64,000 bases of DNA, taken from the NCBI GenBank assembly GCA_013397115.1, contig VWZW01004140.1, forward strand, positions 1,175,330 through 1,239,329. Direction: 5' to 3'. Source of the stretch: Edolisoma coerulescens (Eukaryota > Chordata > Aves > Passeriformes > Campephagidae). The notes under the pieces were generated by a model, which made no database searches, was not told the origin of the DNA, and saw nothing but the letters and a program-made list of their open reading frames with translations. This document shows positions 1-12,000 of the stretch, piece after piece. The translations under genes and the position numbers were made by a program. How positions within the stretch are numbered: the first letter of the stretch is position 1; every line of letters starts with the position of its first letter.

Positions 1-968
1 ATACAATGTCTTCAGTGGCTCTTGGGTGTTGTTTTTTGAGGGGTGAAAGGTCTTAAGGGGAAAAAAATGCAATGGAATTCTCTGAGACCACCTTTTGCCT
101 TTGGATTTGGCAGGAAATAATTCATTAATTGAGTGCCAGCTATGTGCCCAGTCCCACTGCTGTGGGATGTGTCACAGGAGCGAGGAAGAAACAGCAGAGG
201 AGAGTCCTGGTGTAACTCTTAGGGATGTTCTCTTTCCCACTTCAGCTAGAAAGGTGCTGGGGGTTAATGTGTCTTAGGATTTGTTTATTTATTTATTGAA
301 ATTCGATCTGATGGATTTAGGGTTTTCCATTATCCGTGTCAGTGTCTAATCCTTTGTTGAATCAGTAGCAGGTTGCAGTTCTTTGTTTGCTCCAATTTAA
401 TAAATCATGGGAAAGGTTGGCAGGGGGGATAATAATTTCTGGACCTCTTTGACTTAGAGTGCTTCCTCCAAAGTCTCATTAAGCTAATCTGTCCTGCTCA
501 GAAAGAGGTGGGAACCTGAAGGTAACTGAAAAAATTGAAGATAGAAAGCAAATAATCCCTTTATTTAATAGAAGTACCAATTAAAACTTAGTTTCATGAC
601 AGTCCCATTTGTAGTTTTGGGCACCGTTCTGAATTTGTGAAGGAGATGCATGTATGTTTTCCTTGCTCTTGCCTGTTTATCTGCTTTATAAAGTCAAGTT
701 ATGGTGAATATTACTCTGGAGAATCTTGAAAATTTGTGTGGTATCTACCCCTTTAAGTGAAATTTGTAAACCTGGGAGGTGCAGCTTGAAAACTATGGGT
801 TGTTATCAGTTGTTCTCTGTTAAATTTCTTCCTAAGGATTCAATTTCCTACTTTTTCTCTATATTTGTTGCTTTTTCACTGCAGTTCCTGCTGACCCTGA
901 ACCCAGCTCTGGTCACAGATGTATTTTCATGAGGTCTTTGTGGAGCCCTGGTGACTGTGCTGCTACAG
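1..968. other. Intronic sequence, nothing specific
   Basis: Unique-looking sequence with a short TTTATTTATTTATT stretch near 284-297. Small frames at 95-277 and 726-932 have no recognisable product. Confidence 0.6.
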
Positions 969-1320
969 ATCAGCATGGAATGGTTTGGGTTGGAAGGGAC
1001 CTTAAAGCTCTTCCAGTGCCATGGGCAGGGACACCTTCCACTGTCCCAGGTGGCTCCAAGCCCTGTCCAGCCTGGCCTTGGGCACTCCCAGGGATCCAGG
1101 GGCAGCCCCAGCTTCTCTGGGCACCCTGTGCCAGGGCCTCACCACCCTCACAGGGAAGAGTTTCCTCCTCATGTCCAATCTAAATCTCTCCTCTTTTAGT
1201 TTAAAACCATTCCCCCTTGTGCTGTCACTGTCTGTCAAAAGTCACTCTCCAGCTTTTACTGGTTCTCCCCTTAAGTACTGCCAGGCCTCAATGAGGTGTC
1301 CCTGGAGCTTTCCCTTCTCT
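969..1320 (-). mobile_element. CR1 LINE 3' fragment
   Basis: The + strand reads TGGTTTGGGTTGGAAGGGAC near its left end, which is the reverse complement of the CR1 3' terminus. It runs on through the familiar CR1 segments GGGATCCAGGGGCAGCCCC and CTTCTCTGGGCACCCTGTGC to a region around 1301-1320 resembling CCTGGAGCTTTCCCTTCTC. It is 5'-truncated and non-autonomous. Open frames here on both strands (for example 1021-1371) are repeat-derived and not genes. Confidence 0.92.
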
Positions 1321-2830
1321 GCATGTGTCACAGGGAGTGGATTTTGGGTTGGGATTTGTGTATTCAAGTGAATAAACAGATGCAAAAACTGGTTCTCTTC
1401 TTGAATTTCAAACCCATAATACTTTTGGGGCCAATGTTGCACTAAAAAATCATTGCTGGCTCTGGCATTGGAGTTTCTGGCTTTCAGATCCTGATTTGTT
1501 TGGGTTTTTTTTTTTTTGTTTGGTTTTGTCATTTGAGTAGCTCCAGCAGAGTAGTGGTTGGAGATCAGTGCTGTAAGAGGCAAAGCACTTTATCCTGTCA
1601 AATACATGCATGTGTGTTTTTGAGTCCTGCTGACTCAGATCAGAGTGCTTGAGATTACATAAAGGAATATCAATAGAGTTTAAAAGACTTGAATTAAAAC
1701 AGAGAATTTGTCACTCCAAGATAAAGTAAAATAATGATGTTTTGAGATTTAAAGTTTAACAAAACAAAATGGTTGGAATTGCAAAATCATAGAGCATCAC
1801 CAGTATGGAAGTAATGAAAGAGGCAGAATCATTAAATCTTGCACAATTTGTTTTGGTGCAGCAAGCCCTGCCTTGCTGGATTGGACTGGAATAAAGGATG
1901 ACCTGAGAGGTGGCTGCTGAGGCTGTGAAAAGACCTTTTTCAGATATGCTTCCTTCTCCTTCCCTCTGCACCCATAAGAGCTGTTCATACATCTTACCTA
2001 AATAGAAATGAATCATTGAATAACTGGCAGAAATGTTAACTATCTTTTATTTAGGGTCAATGAGTCTTCACTGGGGATAGTTTTTGTTGTGGCATTATGG
2101 GGTGGAAAAAGCCACCTACGTAGTCCCAGTAGTAAGGGATTAATTACCTGAAACTTCACTGCTGCAGAGATTTTCTTTGTTTTGATTTTAGCATTTAAGT
2201 TTTATCAAAGCTACAAGGTATTATTTGCATCCAGAACATCTGAACACGGGAACGATTTTGAGCCTGAGGCTTAAGGGATGTTTGTGCTTCTATGTGAGGC
2301 TTAATGTAGCATCAAGGTTTAAGAATTGTTGTGTGTGGGACACATTGATTTATTATTGTCAGAGAAAAGAAGGAATCTAAGAAAAAGGGAATAAAGATCC
2401 TGTAAGAACAGTGAAAACATCCAGTTGCACAGATGTGTAAACTGCAAAGCTGAGCACAGGTAAAGATGGGATTATTGTTTCTGAAAACACGTTGCAATTA
2501 TGCACTCTGCTTTGGAGACCGTAAGTCCTTTCATATGCTTTCTCATTCTGAGATGAAAACTGCTAAGCAACAGAACAGTTTAGCTGTGCACTAACAGGAT
2601 TTCTCTGATTACATAGAAAGGTAATTGCAAAATCAGGTTATTTTTTCTTAAAGGAACAAAAATAAAACGTGCTTCCAAAGCAAAATCACCATTTTCTAGG
2701 TTTAATAAAGTTCTGAAATATTTTTCTCTAGCTAAACCTTCTCATTCATGTGCTTTATATCTTCAATTTTATGTATCCCATGCAGGGATCAGTGTTGCCA
2801 GACTTGTTCTTATGAACCTGTGGTAACGCT
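1321..2830. other. Intronic sequence, nothing specific
   Basis: Contains a T13 run at 1505-1517. The - strand frames at 1242-1583 and 1756-2016 are low-complexity or unrecognised. No repeat family is seen between the two CR1 copies. Confidence 0.6.
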
Positions 2831-3059
2831 GAAGAAGGGGAGATTTAGATATTTAGAAGAAATTCTTCCCCACCAGCTTCTGGCACAGGGTGCCCAGAGA
2901 AGCTGTGGCTGCCCCTGGATCCCTGTGAGTGTCCAAGGCCAGGCTGGACATTGGGGCTTGGAGCAACCTGGGCTAATGGAAGGTGTCCCTGCCCATGGCA
3001 GGAGGTGGCACTGGATTAACTTTTAGGTCCCTTCCAACCTAAACCATTTTACATTTCTG
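2831..3059 (+). mobile_element. CR1 LINE 3' fragment
   Basis: This is a sense-orientation CR1 tail. It shows AGAAGAAATTCTTCCCCACC, then the GCCCAGAGAAGCTGTGGCTG block, then AGGTCCCTTCCAACCTAAAC near its 3' end. The terminal octamer-like repeat is decayed (ATTTTACATTTCTG). It is 5'-truncated. Confidence 0.92.
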
Positions 3060-5283
3060 CTTTGAGTTGGTTTTCTTAAGACAGCTGGGAAAACTGGCTG
3101 GGTTGGAAATACAAACCTTCAAGCCTGAGTGAACTGGAAATGAGACTCCTGTGTGGATTGTGGTGAAATCTGGAGCTGTGAGATTGAAATGTTTATCTTT
3201 TTTTCCCTTGTCTTTGAGTTGAGTGGAGTTCTTACAGCTCAGGAACATTTGAAATGTTGTAGAGCAGCCAGAAAAGATTAACCAGTTTATTGAATCCTCT
3301 TTTCTTTTGCCACAGTAATCACTTTTACTTGAAACAAAGCAATAGTTTAAACTATGGATTATTATACTATCATAAGAAAATGCTTGTTAAGAATGAAAGA
3401 ATTATGTTATCTACAGTAAGACCATTTTAATATTCCGTGGCTCTGTAGGCTTGAAATCTTAAGTTATTGCCTTAAAATCCTCTCACATAAAATCCATAAG
3501 CTCGCTGAAGGAAGGGTTCTTGTTTCAGTTCTCTCAGAAGTGGGTGTTCTATTGTGCTCCCCTTCAGCATGTCACCATCCCAAGGAAAACCTCCTGGGGT
3601 GTATTATGGGATGGGCTGTGTCACACCTCTGGGACCTCACTTTTCTAAACAGAAGAAGCTTTTGCAAAATTGTGAGAACAGTCCTTAAAACTCAGTCACA
3701 GGAATTAGGCCCAGGAGGGACCATCCAGTGCTACTGCATCTTGTGGTAGTCAGACTACTGGTTTGCACTTATTTTCCCTCACTCAGAGCCAAAAAAAGCA
3801 CTGTAGCTCTTACCAAACCTAGCTTATGTTTTGTCTAAACATATCTTTTGGAAACCTTTCATCTCAACCTTCGAGATATGGCAGCTCCAGTCCTTCCCTT
3901 TCCACCAGTGGTTAATCACCCATCTACTGTAAAAAAAGTCTCCCTTCTTCCTCATTTGAAGTTGTCTGAGACTCTGTGGAACAGCAGCTGTGAATCTGAC
4001 AGAAGAGTGTTTCATGATCTTTCCCTGAAGTGATCTAATAATATTTAACATCTGTGGACCACTCGGGCTGCCAAGATTTTTAAAAGCCTGCAGTGAGAGA
4101 GTTTGCGTTATAAAGGACACCCCACTTTTGTGCTGCTCTCATACACGCACACTGGATGACTTTTTTAGAAATCAGGTAACATTTTGGTGTGCTTGCAGGT
4201 TTGCTGGACATTTATTGAGCTCTGCAGTATCAGTGCAAACATGTATTTGCTGTGTGTCTTCATCTTCCATCCCTGGATGCATTCTGCATTCTCTGTCTGT
4301 CCTAGAAAAAAAACTAGCTTGGGCAGAAATAGTAACTAGGTTTGGGCAAATGTTGCAAGTGTTTTTCAGTCCTAGAAAATTTGAAACCTGGAGGGTGTAC
4401 TAGTTTGTGCTTGAATTCAGGACTGGCTTAAAAAACCCCAAACAAATGAACAAATAAAATAGAGTCTTGTACCACAAACAAAGGTTTGCAGCAGGTGTGT
4501 TCGTGCTGCTTCATTTTGCTTGTCATAAATAAGAGTTTTGGTGGTACTGGAAGTCAGAGCTTGTTGTTTACTGAGACACATGTATTTGGAGGCAGGATAG
4601 AGGATTTGTGCCTGGAGGTTCCACGTTGTCGCTTCCTGGGTTTGTGAGATGCCCCAAAGAGCCTGGGAGGCAGGATGGTGCCAGCAGAGCTCCTGGGAGA
4701 GGAGAGTGGCTTTGGGGAAGTGCAGAGGGATGTGAGCAGTGTCTGAGCTCATCAGCACCACAACCATGTGAGCCCCAGAGCTCTGCCAGGGCTGGGACTG
4801 CTGGAGGAGAGAGCAGGGGGTGAGGGGATGAGAGCTGGGTACCTGAGCCTGCTGCAAAGGCAAATAGGGCTGCTGGTTCGTGTGTTAACCAAGTTAATTT
4901 CCTGTTTGTGGGGCTTTGCTCTGCTTTGGCACAGTGTCAGATACTGCGGGGTTGGTTTGTGTGGGTGACAGCACAGGCTGCTGCGTCAGAACACCCATGA
5001 ACTGAAAGGCCGACGTTGCTTGCCCTGGAAGCTGCAGAGAATGAGCCCTGTGCTCTCTGTTTGCCTCTCGGGACTCTTCTCAGGTACCGGGGGTGCTGTG
5101 GTCGCTTGGGTCCATTGTAACAAGTGTAGGAATATACTGAGAACTGGAAATGAGAGAAGGGTCCCAGTCCTGGAATTTTACTAGTTGAGAAATCTACTAT
5201 CTTTGCTACTCCTAGGATTTCCACTTGCAAAGTAACTTCTCCTTTACAGGCTTAACTTCTCTAGGGCCTTTGTGTCAGGGGCA
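3060..5283. other. Intronic sequence, nothing specific
   Basis: Unique-looking. The longest frame (4417-4863, - strand, 148 codons) lies in a moderately GC-rich part and overlaps + strand frames of similar quality. It shows no domain or signal I recognise. Confidence 0.55.
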
Positions 5284-5348
5284 CAGTGGAGCTGGAACAA
5301 GGGGATGTAAAGGTCCCTTCCAACCCAAACTGTTCTGGGATTCCATGA
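5284..5348 (+). mobile_element. Short CR1 LINE 3' fragment
   Basis: Only the last ~65 bp of a CR1 remains: a diverged GTGGAGCTGGAACAAGGGGA segment, then AAGGTCCCTTCCAACCCAAA, then TGTTCTGGGATTCCATGA. The left boundary is uncertain because similarity fades there. Confidence 0.8.
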
Positions 5349-6429
5349 AATGCTGAGTATTTTTACTGTGTTGAGCCATCCTTGTGCAGCTGGGTGTCGA
5401 GGCTGCAATCCAGTGCTCATCTCTTACCTTCTCCACGGGTTCTGGGACAAGAACAAATTACCTGCTGGTAGAGAGACTGGGTGTTAAAGTGTCTGGATTC
5501 AGCTCTTTGATGTCCTCCAGAGGTTTTGTGCAAGTTTGATACAAATTTCCGTGGTGTTAAGGACATGGGAGCTACACAGGAGCTTAATGCCAGTTTGAAA
5601 AAGGTGTTAAGTGATTAGTTCCCACTGGTTTTCAGTAGGAGTTTTGTGCCTGGCTGCTGCTTTCAACCCTGCTAATTGCCATCTTACAGCTTTAGGTACA
5701 TTGCTACACATAAAAGTGCGTCTTGTGGTGCTTATGTGACAGTTTTTCACTCACACAATAGGGACAATGTTTCTTCATTTCACTATAATGACGAGGGAGA
5801 GCACGTGAAAAATTGTTATGTTCCTGAACTGTGTGGAATCATGGGCTAAACACTTAAACTAATCCTTGGAGCAGCACTTGATCATAAGCAGTTCACTGCT
5901 CATAACCTCAGTTGCTTCATTTTCCCAGCAGCACCTGAAAGATTTTGTTTTTCATTTGAAAGCTGAGTTTTGTATGGAAAAAAGCCAAGTTTTGTCCTTA
6001 GCTTGCCTCTGGACCACAGGGCTATGGAGCAGAGGGAATTGCAGGGAACTACAGTTGACACAAAGGATATTGAGAGGGGAGGGGATGCTTGAATTAATTT
6101 CCTCTTGTTCCACAATACTCAACAGTCTGTGTTCTGCATCTCTGCAATCCCCACTGTGCTTCCAGTGGCTTTCGAAGGGATGGGATTAGAGGAGCAGTGA
6201 TTAAGATTATCCTTTCCTTTTAATGCTTGTGTTATGTCTGTATTGGAATAGTCACTGTGATTATCCCCACACCCTGAGATTGATTTCTTGTCCTCAGATG
6301 ATGGAGAAGGAGTGTGGACTTGATTGAAACGTATTGTGAGTGTCGAACAAACTCAATATTGGTTCCGAGCTCAGAGGATCTTTCTCTAGGCATTGGTGTG
6401 ATATAAAATCTTCTTGTATTTTGCCTTTA

Positions 6430-6720
6430 CATGAAAGATCTGCCTCTGGCCTTCAAATACAATATTTTGGTCCATTCCTGCTCTTGGCTTCCTGTAATGT
6501 TTCTTGAAGTGGAATTAGTTTTTTTTCAGATTTGAAGGGCTGTTTTGTTGGATACCAGTCTGTAATGCGTTTAGCTTCAAATTATATTAAAGTTCAGTGA
6601 AGCTGAATCTGTTTTTATTTCTCTGCCAGTCAAATCAATATCCTTCATCTATTTGCCAATGGCAGGCAGGGAAAAAAGAATGGTTTATGTGGGTGGCAGT
6701 GCCTTGATTGGCACACGAGA
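6430..6720. promoter_or_regulatory. Candidate conserved noncoding element in intron 1
   Basis: Repeat-free sequence with TTTGCCAATGGCAGGCAGGG (a CCAAT/NF1-like half palindrome TGCCAATGGCA), GTCAAATCAATATCC and AAATTATATTAAAG. Function is not shown by the sequence itself. Confidence 0.18.
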
Positions 6721-8739
6721 GGAACAAACAGGAGCAGATAAATTGTTTTCTATTTTTCGTGTTTCTTTGTTTTCCAAGTTCCAGGGTTTTTTTTCAGTAG
6801 GGTCTTAAGCAGTTCTCAGAATGATGGCATTTCAACTGCTGAGGAACACGTGCTCTGTCAGTGTTTGTTGTCAGCTGTTCCCTAGTGAAATCCTTGAGGA
6901 CCCCTTGCTGCTGCAGGTGTCCCTGGTGCTGGCACAGTCGATTTCCCTGGTGACACCTGGATCCTCACTCAAAGGTTGAGTTCACTTGGAAAGAAAAACA
7001 TGAATATGACCAACTGCTTAAATCTATTCCTGCCTAGAAGAAATGCTAAGAAAGCCTCTTTCATTCTGAAAGTGACAGAGTTGTGGTATTTTGTTATTGC
7101 TCATTTTGAGTCAGTTAAAGCTGAAATGCCACTTCAGTAGGCTGTGAGCAGAGAGTGGGAATTAGGAGGAAGCTGTAACGTGAGTGGTGGCAGCAGAATG
7201 GCACCCAGTGGAAGCATTAGTGGAGGTCAGGGATTTCAGAAATATCCCCATGGTGCCGTGATTCTGCTTCTGTCAAGGTCAGTGGGGAAAGGCTCCGTGG
7301 CACCACTGAGAGCCACTGTGAGCTAATGAAGAGCACTTTGACAACTCCATCCATGGAAAACCTGCTGGCTGCTCTCGAGCCCTGCCATCTCTTGTGCTCA
7401 ACCAGCTCTGGAGTGCCTTGATCTCTAAATTTAACATTTCAGTTTCTAATGATGATTGTAAAACTGGTCAGCAGGATGTAGCCTTATTTTGCTTTTCTAC
7501 CTGGTTATTTTCCCAGGTAAGATTCTTAATGGATGATAAATCCATTTAAAGCTTAATGCAGGATATATTCTTAGAGCTGAGATTTTTAGTGCTAAGACTG
7601 CCATGTTTAAGCTATAAACACTTATTTAAGCAAGTTTACAGATGGATGTGGATATGGGTTCTTGGTTTTCTTTATGTTTCTGTCACTGGGTGAATCCAGT
7701 ATTATTTCCATTAGATTTGGTTGTTACTTTTGATTTGTCGGTGTGCATTTGAATTGAAATTGGGAAAAAATGGTGTTTCAGGATGATTAAATACATAAAG
7801 CAGTTAAACTTACTGTCTGCAGAGGGAGAAAAGAAGCTTATAAGATTTTTTTCTTTTACATTAAAATTGATTTACTAAAGTAACTTGGTAGATATAAAGT
7901 TGAAACAGATGTAATATGAGCCATGCAGGAACTTCTATTTACTTGCCTTGAGTGTGACTTAGAAGCAATGGGGGTATTTCTGGCTCTGTGGGTGGGAGAA
8001 GGTCACGAATGAGCAGGGAACTGAGGATTCCTGTGCTGGGCACAGTCCTGCCCTGCCTGGTACAGGTAATTTCCTTGGGTTGAGGAGCTTCATCCTGCTC
8101 TGGGATCAAGAGCTGTTTTCCTTTCCGATTCTCTCTCAAGTCAGTAAGCTTTTTCCTAGCAAACCATAATACCTTGCTAGTCGTCTTTAAAATGTTCTTT
8201 TGGGTGAATGCACACTCCAGATTTTTACTTAATTCCCCCATTTTCACTCTGCTGGCCTCCTGATCACCGCAAATCCTCTTTATCCCAGTGAATTGTGAAT
8301 ATGGAAAACTTCTTTTAAATAATGCTCCGTATGAGCAGGAGATAATTATGTTTATCTATGTCGTGCAAGCCCAGCTTTCACACCACATTAAGTCTGAGAA
8401 GTGAAGCATTTAAGAAAGAGCAGCATCACGGCTGAGCAGCAAATCTATGGGCTGTTATCACCACTGGAGAAGGATGCTCCTGCCAGCTCCCCCTCTTCCT
8501 CGCTGCTTCCTGTGGTTTTGGTCAGCAGAATTCCTGCAAGGGTGGGATGAAAGCTGGAAACTGTCTTTTCCAGCAGGGGCAAAGTTGGGTTCCTTTACTC
8601 TACAGTATCAGGACTCTTCACATGGTTTGGATTCACCTGTTGGGGCGTTTTAAGAGCTGGGGAGTGGAGCTTGCTGACACTTTACTTTCCAAACCTGTAT
8701 TTTGTGGAAATTCCAGGCTTTTTCATTCTGTGTAAGTGC

Positions 8740-9060
8740 AGAGCTTCATCAGGCTTTCAAATAAAGCAGAAATTATCTATCGGGGAACTCTGCTACCGAT
8801 CAGGAATGAAATTTATCTGCTTTTTTTATTAACACGAGGCTTAAGATTGCAGCTGCCATCCCATAAATTTTAAGTAAGGCTGCCGAAGTGGATTATTTTA
8901 TACTTTGTGAAGCAGCATAGAATGCAAACGCTTAACAAGATTGGGCCCAGCAGACACATCAGGCAGCAGCTTCACAGAGCTGGCGTGCACACACTGAAGC
9001 AAAGATTAACATGGAAAGGCCAGACGTGCTTTTGAGACACATAAACCAGTATTGATTCAC
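8740..9060. promoter_or_regulatory. Candidate conserved noncoding element in intron 1
   Basis: A repeat-free stretch with AAATTATCTATCGGGGAACT, CTACCGATCAGGAATG (the GAT core occurs in both), CCCATAAATTTTAAGTAAG and TTGATTCACAAAATAGG. No open frame of note. A regulatory role is only a guess from word content. Confidence 0.18.
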
Positions 9061-12000
9061 AAAATAGGCACCTTCAAGTGTTGAGATGAGCATCCAGACA
9101 GGTGTAGCTATGCCTGATGAAGAACAGAGGGGTTTTGCCCTTTCATTGATAAATATGTATTTAATGACTCAGGCTCACTTCTGCTCCAGAAATCAATCAC
9201 AAGGCTTTTGCTCAGCCCTTTTGGTGACTTCCTACTCCTTAATGAGCAGGGTAGCTCTCCTCTCAGGCCAGGACTGGGACTCTGGATAAGTATCCTCTCT
9301 AAGTGTTGGTTTCCACCTGTTCCACGTGGTGATAATTCATAAAGGTAAATTTTGCTGTGTGTGATACAAACACAGCCAAGAGAATCTGTGCCCTGTGGTG
9401 TAACTTAAGGTGGGAGAGCCTGTGAATTCTGATGCTGTGCAGAAGGATGCCTTGGACCAGGTGCTGCTTTTGTGTTGTCTTGGAGGGAGGAATGTGGGGA
9501 TTGAGATGCTCTGTTGCTGTCAACAGGTCAAGTTCCTCCTGCAGTCTATACAGATATAAAATCACTGCTTAATAAATAAATGAAGGAACTTGGATTTGTG
9601 CTGCTGTAACAAAGTAGAACATTCCTCTCTGGGCATAGTTTCTGTGCACTGGACAGACAGAGGCTCAAACACTTCAGATGTTGAAATTGTATTATTTTTT
9701 TCATGACGCTCATTTGCCAAAAAATAACCAGGAAAAATGTGGGAAGTGGTTACTGCCTTTCCATCCATCTCCAGGGGAGACAATCCCTCCTTATGTGCGA
9801 GGAGGGCCCTGAACAGCTCACCTGGAGACTTAGGAGCTCTAATGGGCTGTGTCCCTTTCCAAGGACTGGCACCCAGCTGTGGGAAAAGAGCTCCTATGGA
9901 CTGGCAGCACTTTTGTAACTCCTACTCCTCAAGTCCCAGACTGAGAGCTGCTGGTATTTCTGAGGTATTTTTGAAATCTTGCCTCACATTTTGGTTTGAT
10001 CTGATGCACTTAGTTTCCTTCTCACAAACATTGCCTTATCAACACAGAAATAAAGCGGAGTTTGCATTGTGTTCTTTGTCTGCTGTTGGGTTTATTGGAA
10101 GTCATAATCTAAATTGTGCAGTAAAAAAAAAAGGTAAATGTTGATACAGCATCTTCCCTTTTTAATTTCCTGCCTTTTCCCAGGACCTCAGCATCCATTG
10201 GTTGTTTTTTCAACCACTGCCACAGTAGCCCTGACCCAAAGACCACACCAAATGATGTTCCCTCTGTTTTGCCACGTCAATATTTTCTGTCTGCTGCTCT
10301 GTAAATACCTCATGTTATTAAGTCCCCGTCCTTAATTACATCTCACTGTGGCCTCCCTCCTGGGATAGGGCAAATATTTGCTTCCTTGGAAATGAAGAGA
10401 GGCAAATAAAAGAAGGATCTGCATAAGGGATACAAAGTGATTTTTTTTCCTTGTGCCTAATTAAGGTGGCTATTTGTATGTGTGTTTTAAAGCAGCCTAA
10501 TTGGCCATATCATCCTGCACAACATCAGTCTTTCTTTAATTGTGCAGCATTTCTTTAATTCATTCCTGGGCTTTTGCAGAGGTGTCCTCTTTGTCAGTGT
10601 GTTCTTTCTCTGGCTACCCAGCGATGTGCATTTTTTGGTTGTGTCTGAGTATTTTAGGGGTATGACAGCCCTGGAGAGAGCACTTGGGCTCAGTTTTTGA
10701 GAACATGTGTCATGTGTGGCATTTCCAGGGTGTATTCCTGCCCTGAAGATGGACACTGTGAGGATCAGCCCAGGCTAGGTCTTTTATTTCCTGGAAGCAG
10801 AAGACAGCAGGAAAACAGTGCAGACACAGCTGGGCAGTGATAATGCCATGAAATGACTTCCCCCTATGTCCTTGTTCTGTAGCCTCACCTCTGCTTCCCA
10901 ACATGAAATAAATAGAAAGAAATTAGGTATTTGATTTCTTTAAAATATCAATGCTATTGAAATCTCAGCTCAGAGATCAGAGGAGACTCGAGTGGGTTCT
11001 GTCATTTTAAGTGGCTTTGTTACCTGATGCTGAGAACAAACCTTCATCTTCATGTGAGGGTCTCAGCAGTGATTGGATCAGGCACATCTTTTATGGTGTG
11101 AGCTCCCTGAGCATCTCAGAGATCACTCACAGCACACCACTGTGTGTTTTTTGGGTCTTGGGCACGTGACAGATTTCTCTGCTGCTCTCCCCAAATCCAG
11201 GTATGGGGATTTGTTGTGGTTTTGCCTTGATCACAAAGTCTGCTCCTTTCTTTTAACTGAGGAGGTCAGAGATGGTCTTTGGCTTCCTCTGCCTTTCTTC
11301 AGTTATTTTCTGTGCACTCCAATGGCAGAGCGAGGGAGGGAAAAAGTTAATTTACAAACTTTTCAACAGACTTTGAAACCAGATCCAAAGTTAAGGGTGC
11401 AATATTTAACAATGAGGAATAAATACTGCATAGCACCTTCTTGCAGAGTAGCTTTGCTGCTGAAGATGTGTTGGGCAATGAGTTGCTCAGCTCCCTGATT
11501 TCAGTGCACAGATAAGGGGATTAAAGTTGAAAATGGACTTTTGGCTATTCTTTAAAGCTTGGTGCATCTAAAGCTGGTTCAAAAGGAATTATTAATGTCT
11601 ACGTGGAGTGGGAGGACTGATCTTTTTTCTTCTTTTTTTTTTTTTAAATATAGTTTCTATTACCCCCTTTGAACACCTCAGTATAACTCAAAGAGGTCAA
11701 GACAGAGTCTTTCCTATGGGCAAGCCCTGAGGTTCTCCCACTCAGGTTGGTTGGAGTTGTCAGCTGCCAAGAGTGGGAGAGACTTCAGGCATTAAAATGG
11801 TTTCGTATTACTGGATGTGTGGAGCATCAGCTGAGAGAAATTTGTATATGAATAAAGTTTCTTGGGTAGTTTGGGAGTTTCAGAACTTGAACCATGTTTT
11901 TTCTTGTATTTCTCAGCCCATGTTGGTAAGTTTGGTTTGACTGTGTTTGCTTTGCTCTTTGCTTTGCAGCTCTTCGGGTTACAAATCTGAACCTTTTGGG

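Noticed and set aside
1021..1371. 116-codon frame and its overlapping neighbours
   Set aside because: They read through a CR1 3' fragment; similar frames recur at the CR1 copies near 26.8, 29.7, 36.5 and 45.1 kb.
4417..4863. 148-codon open frame on the - strand
   Set aside because: It has no recognisable domain and overlaps + strand frames in a locally GC-rich stretch. Nothing supports expression.
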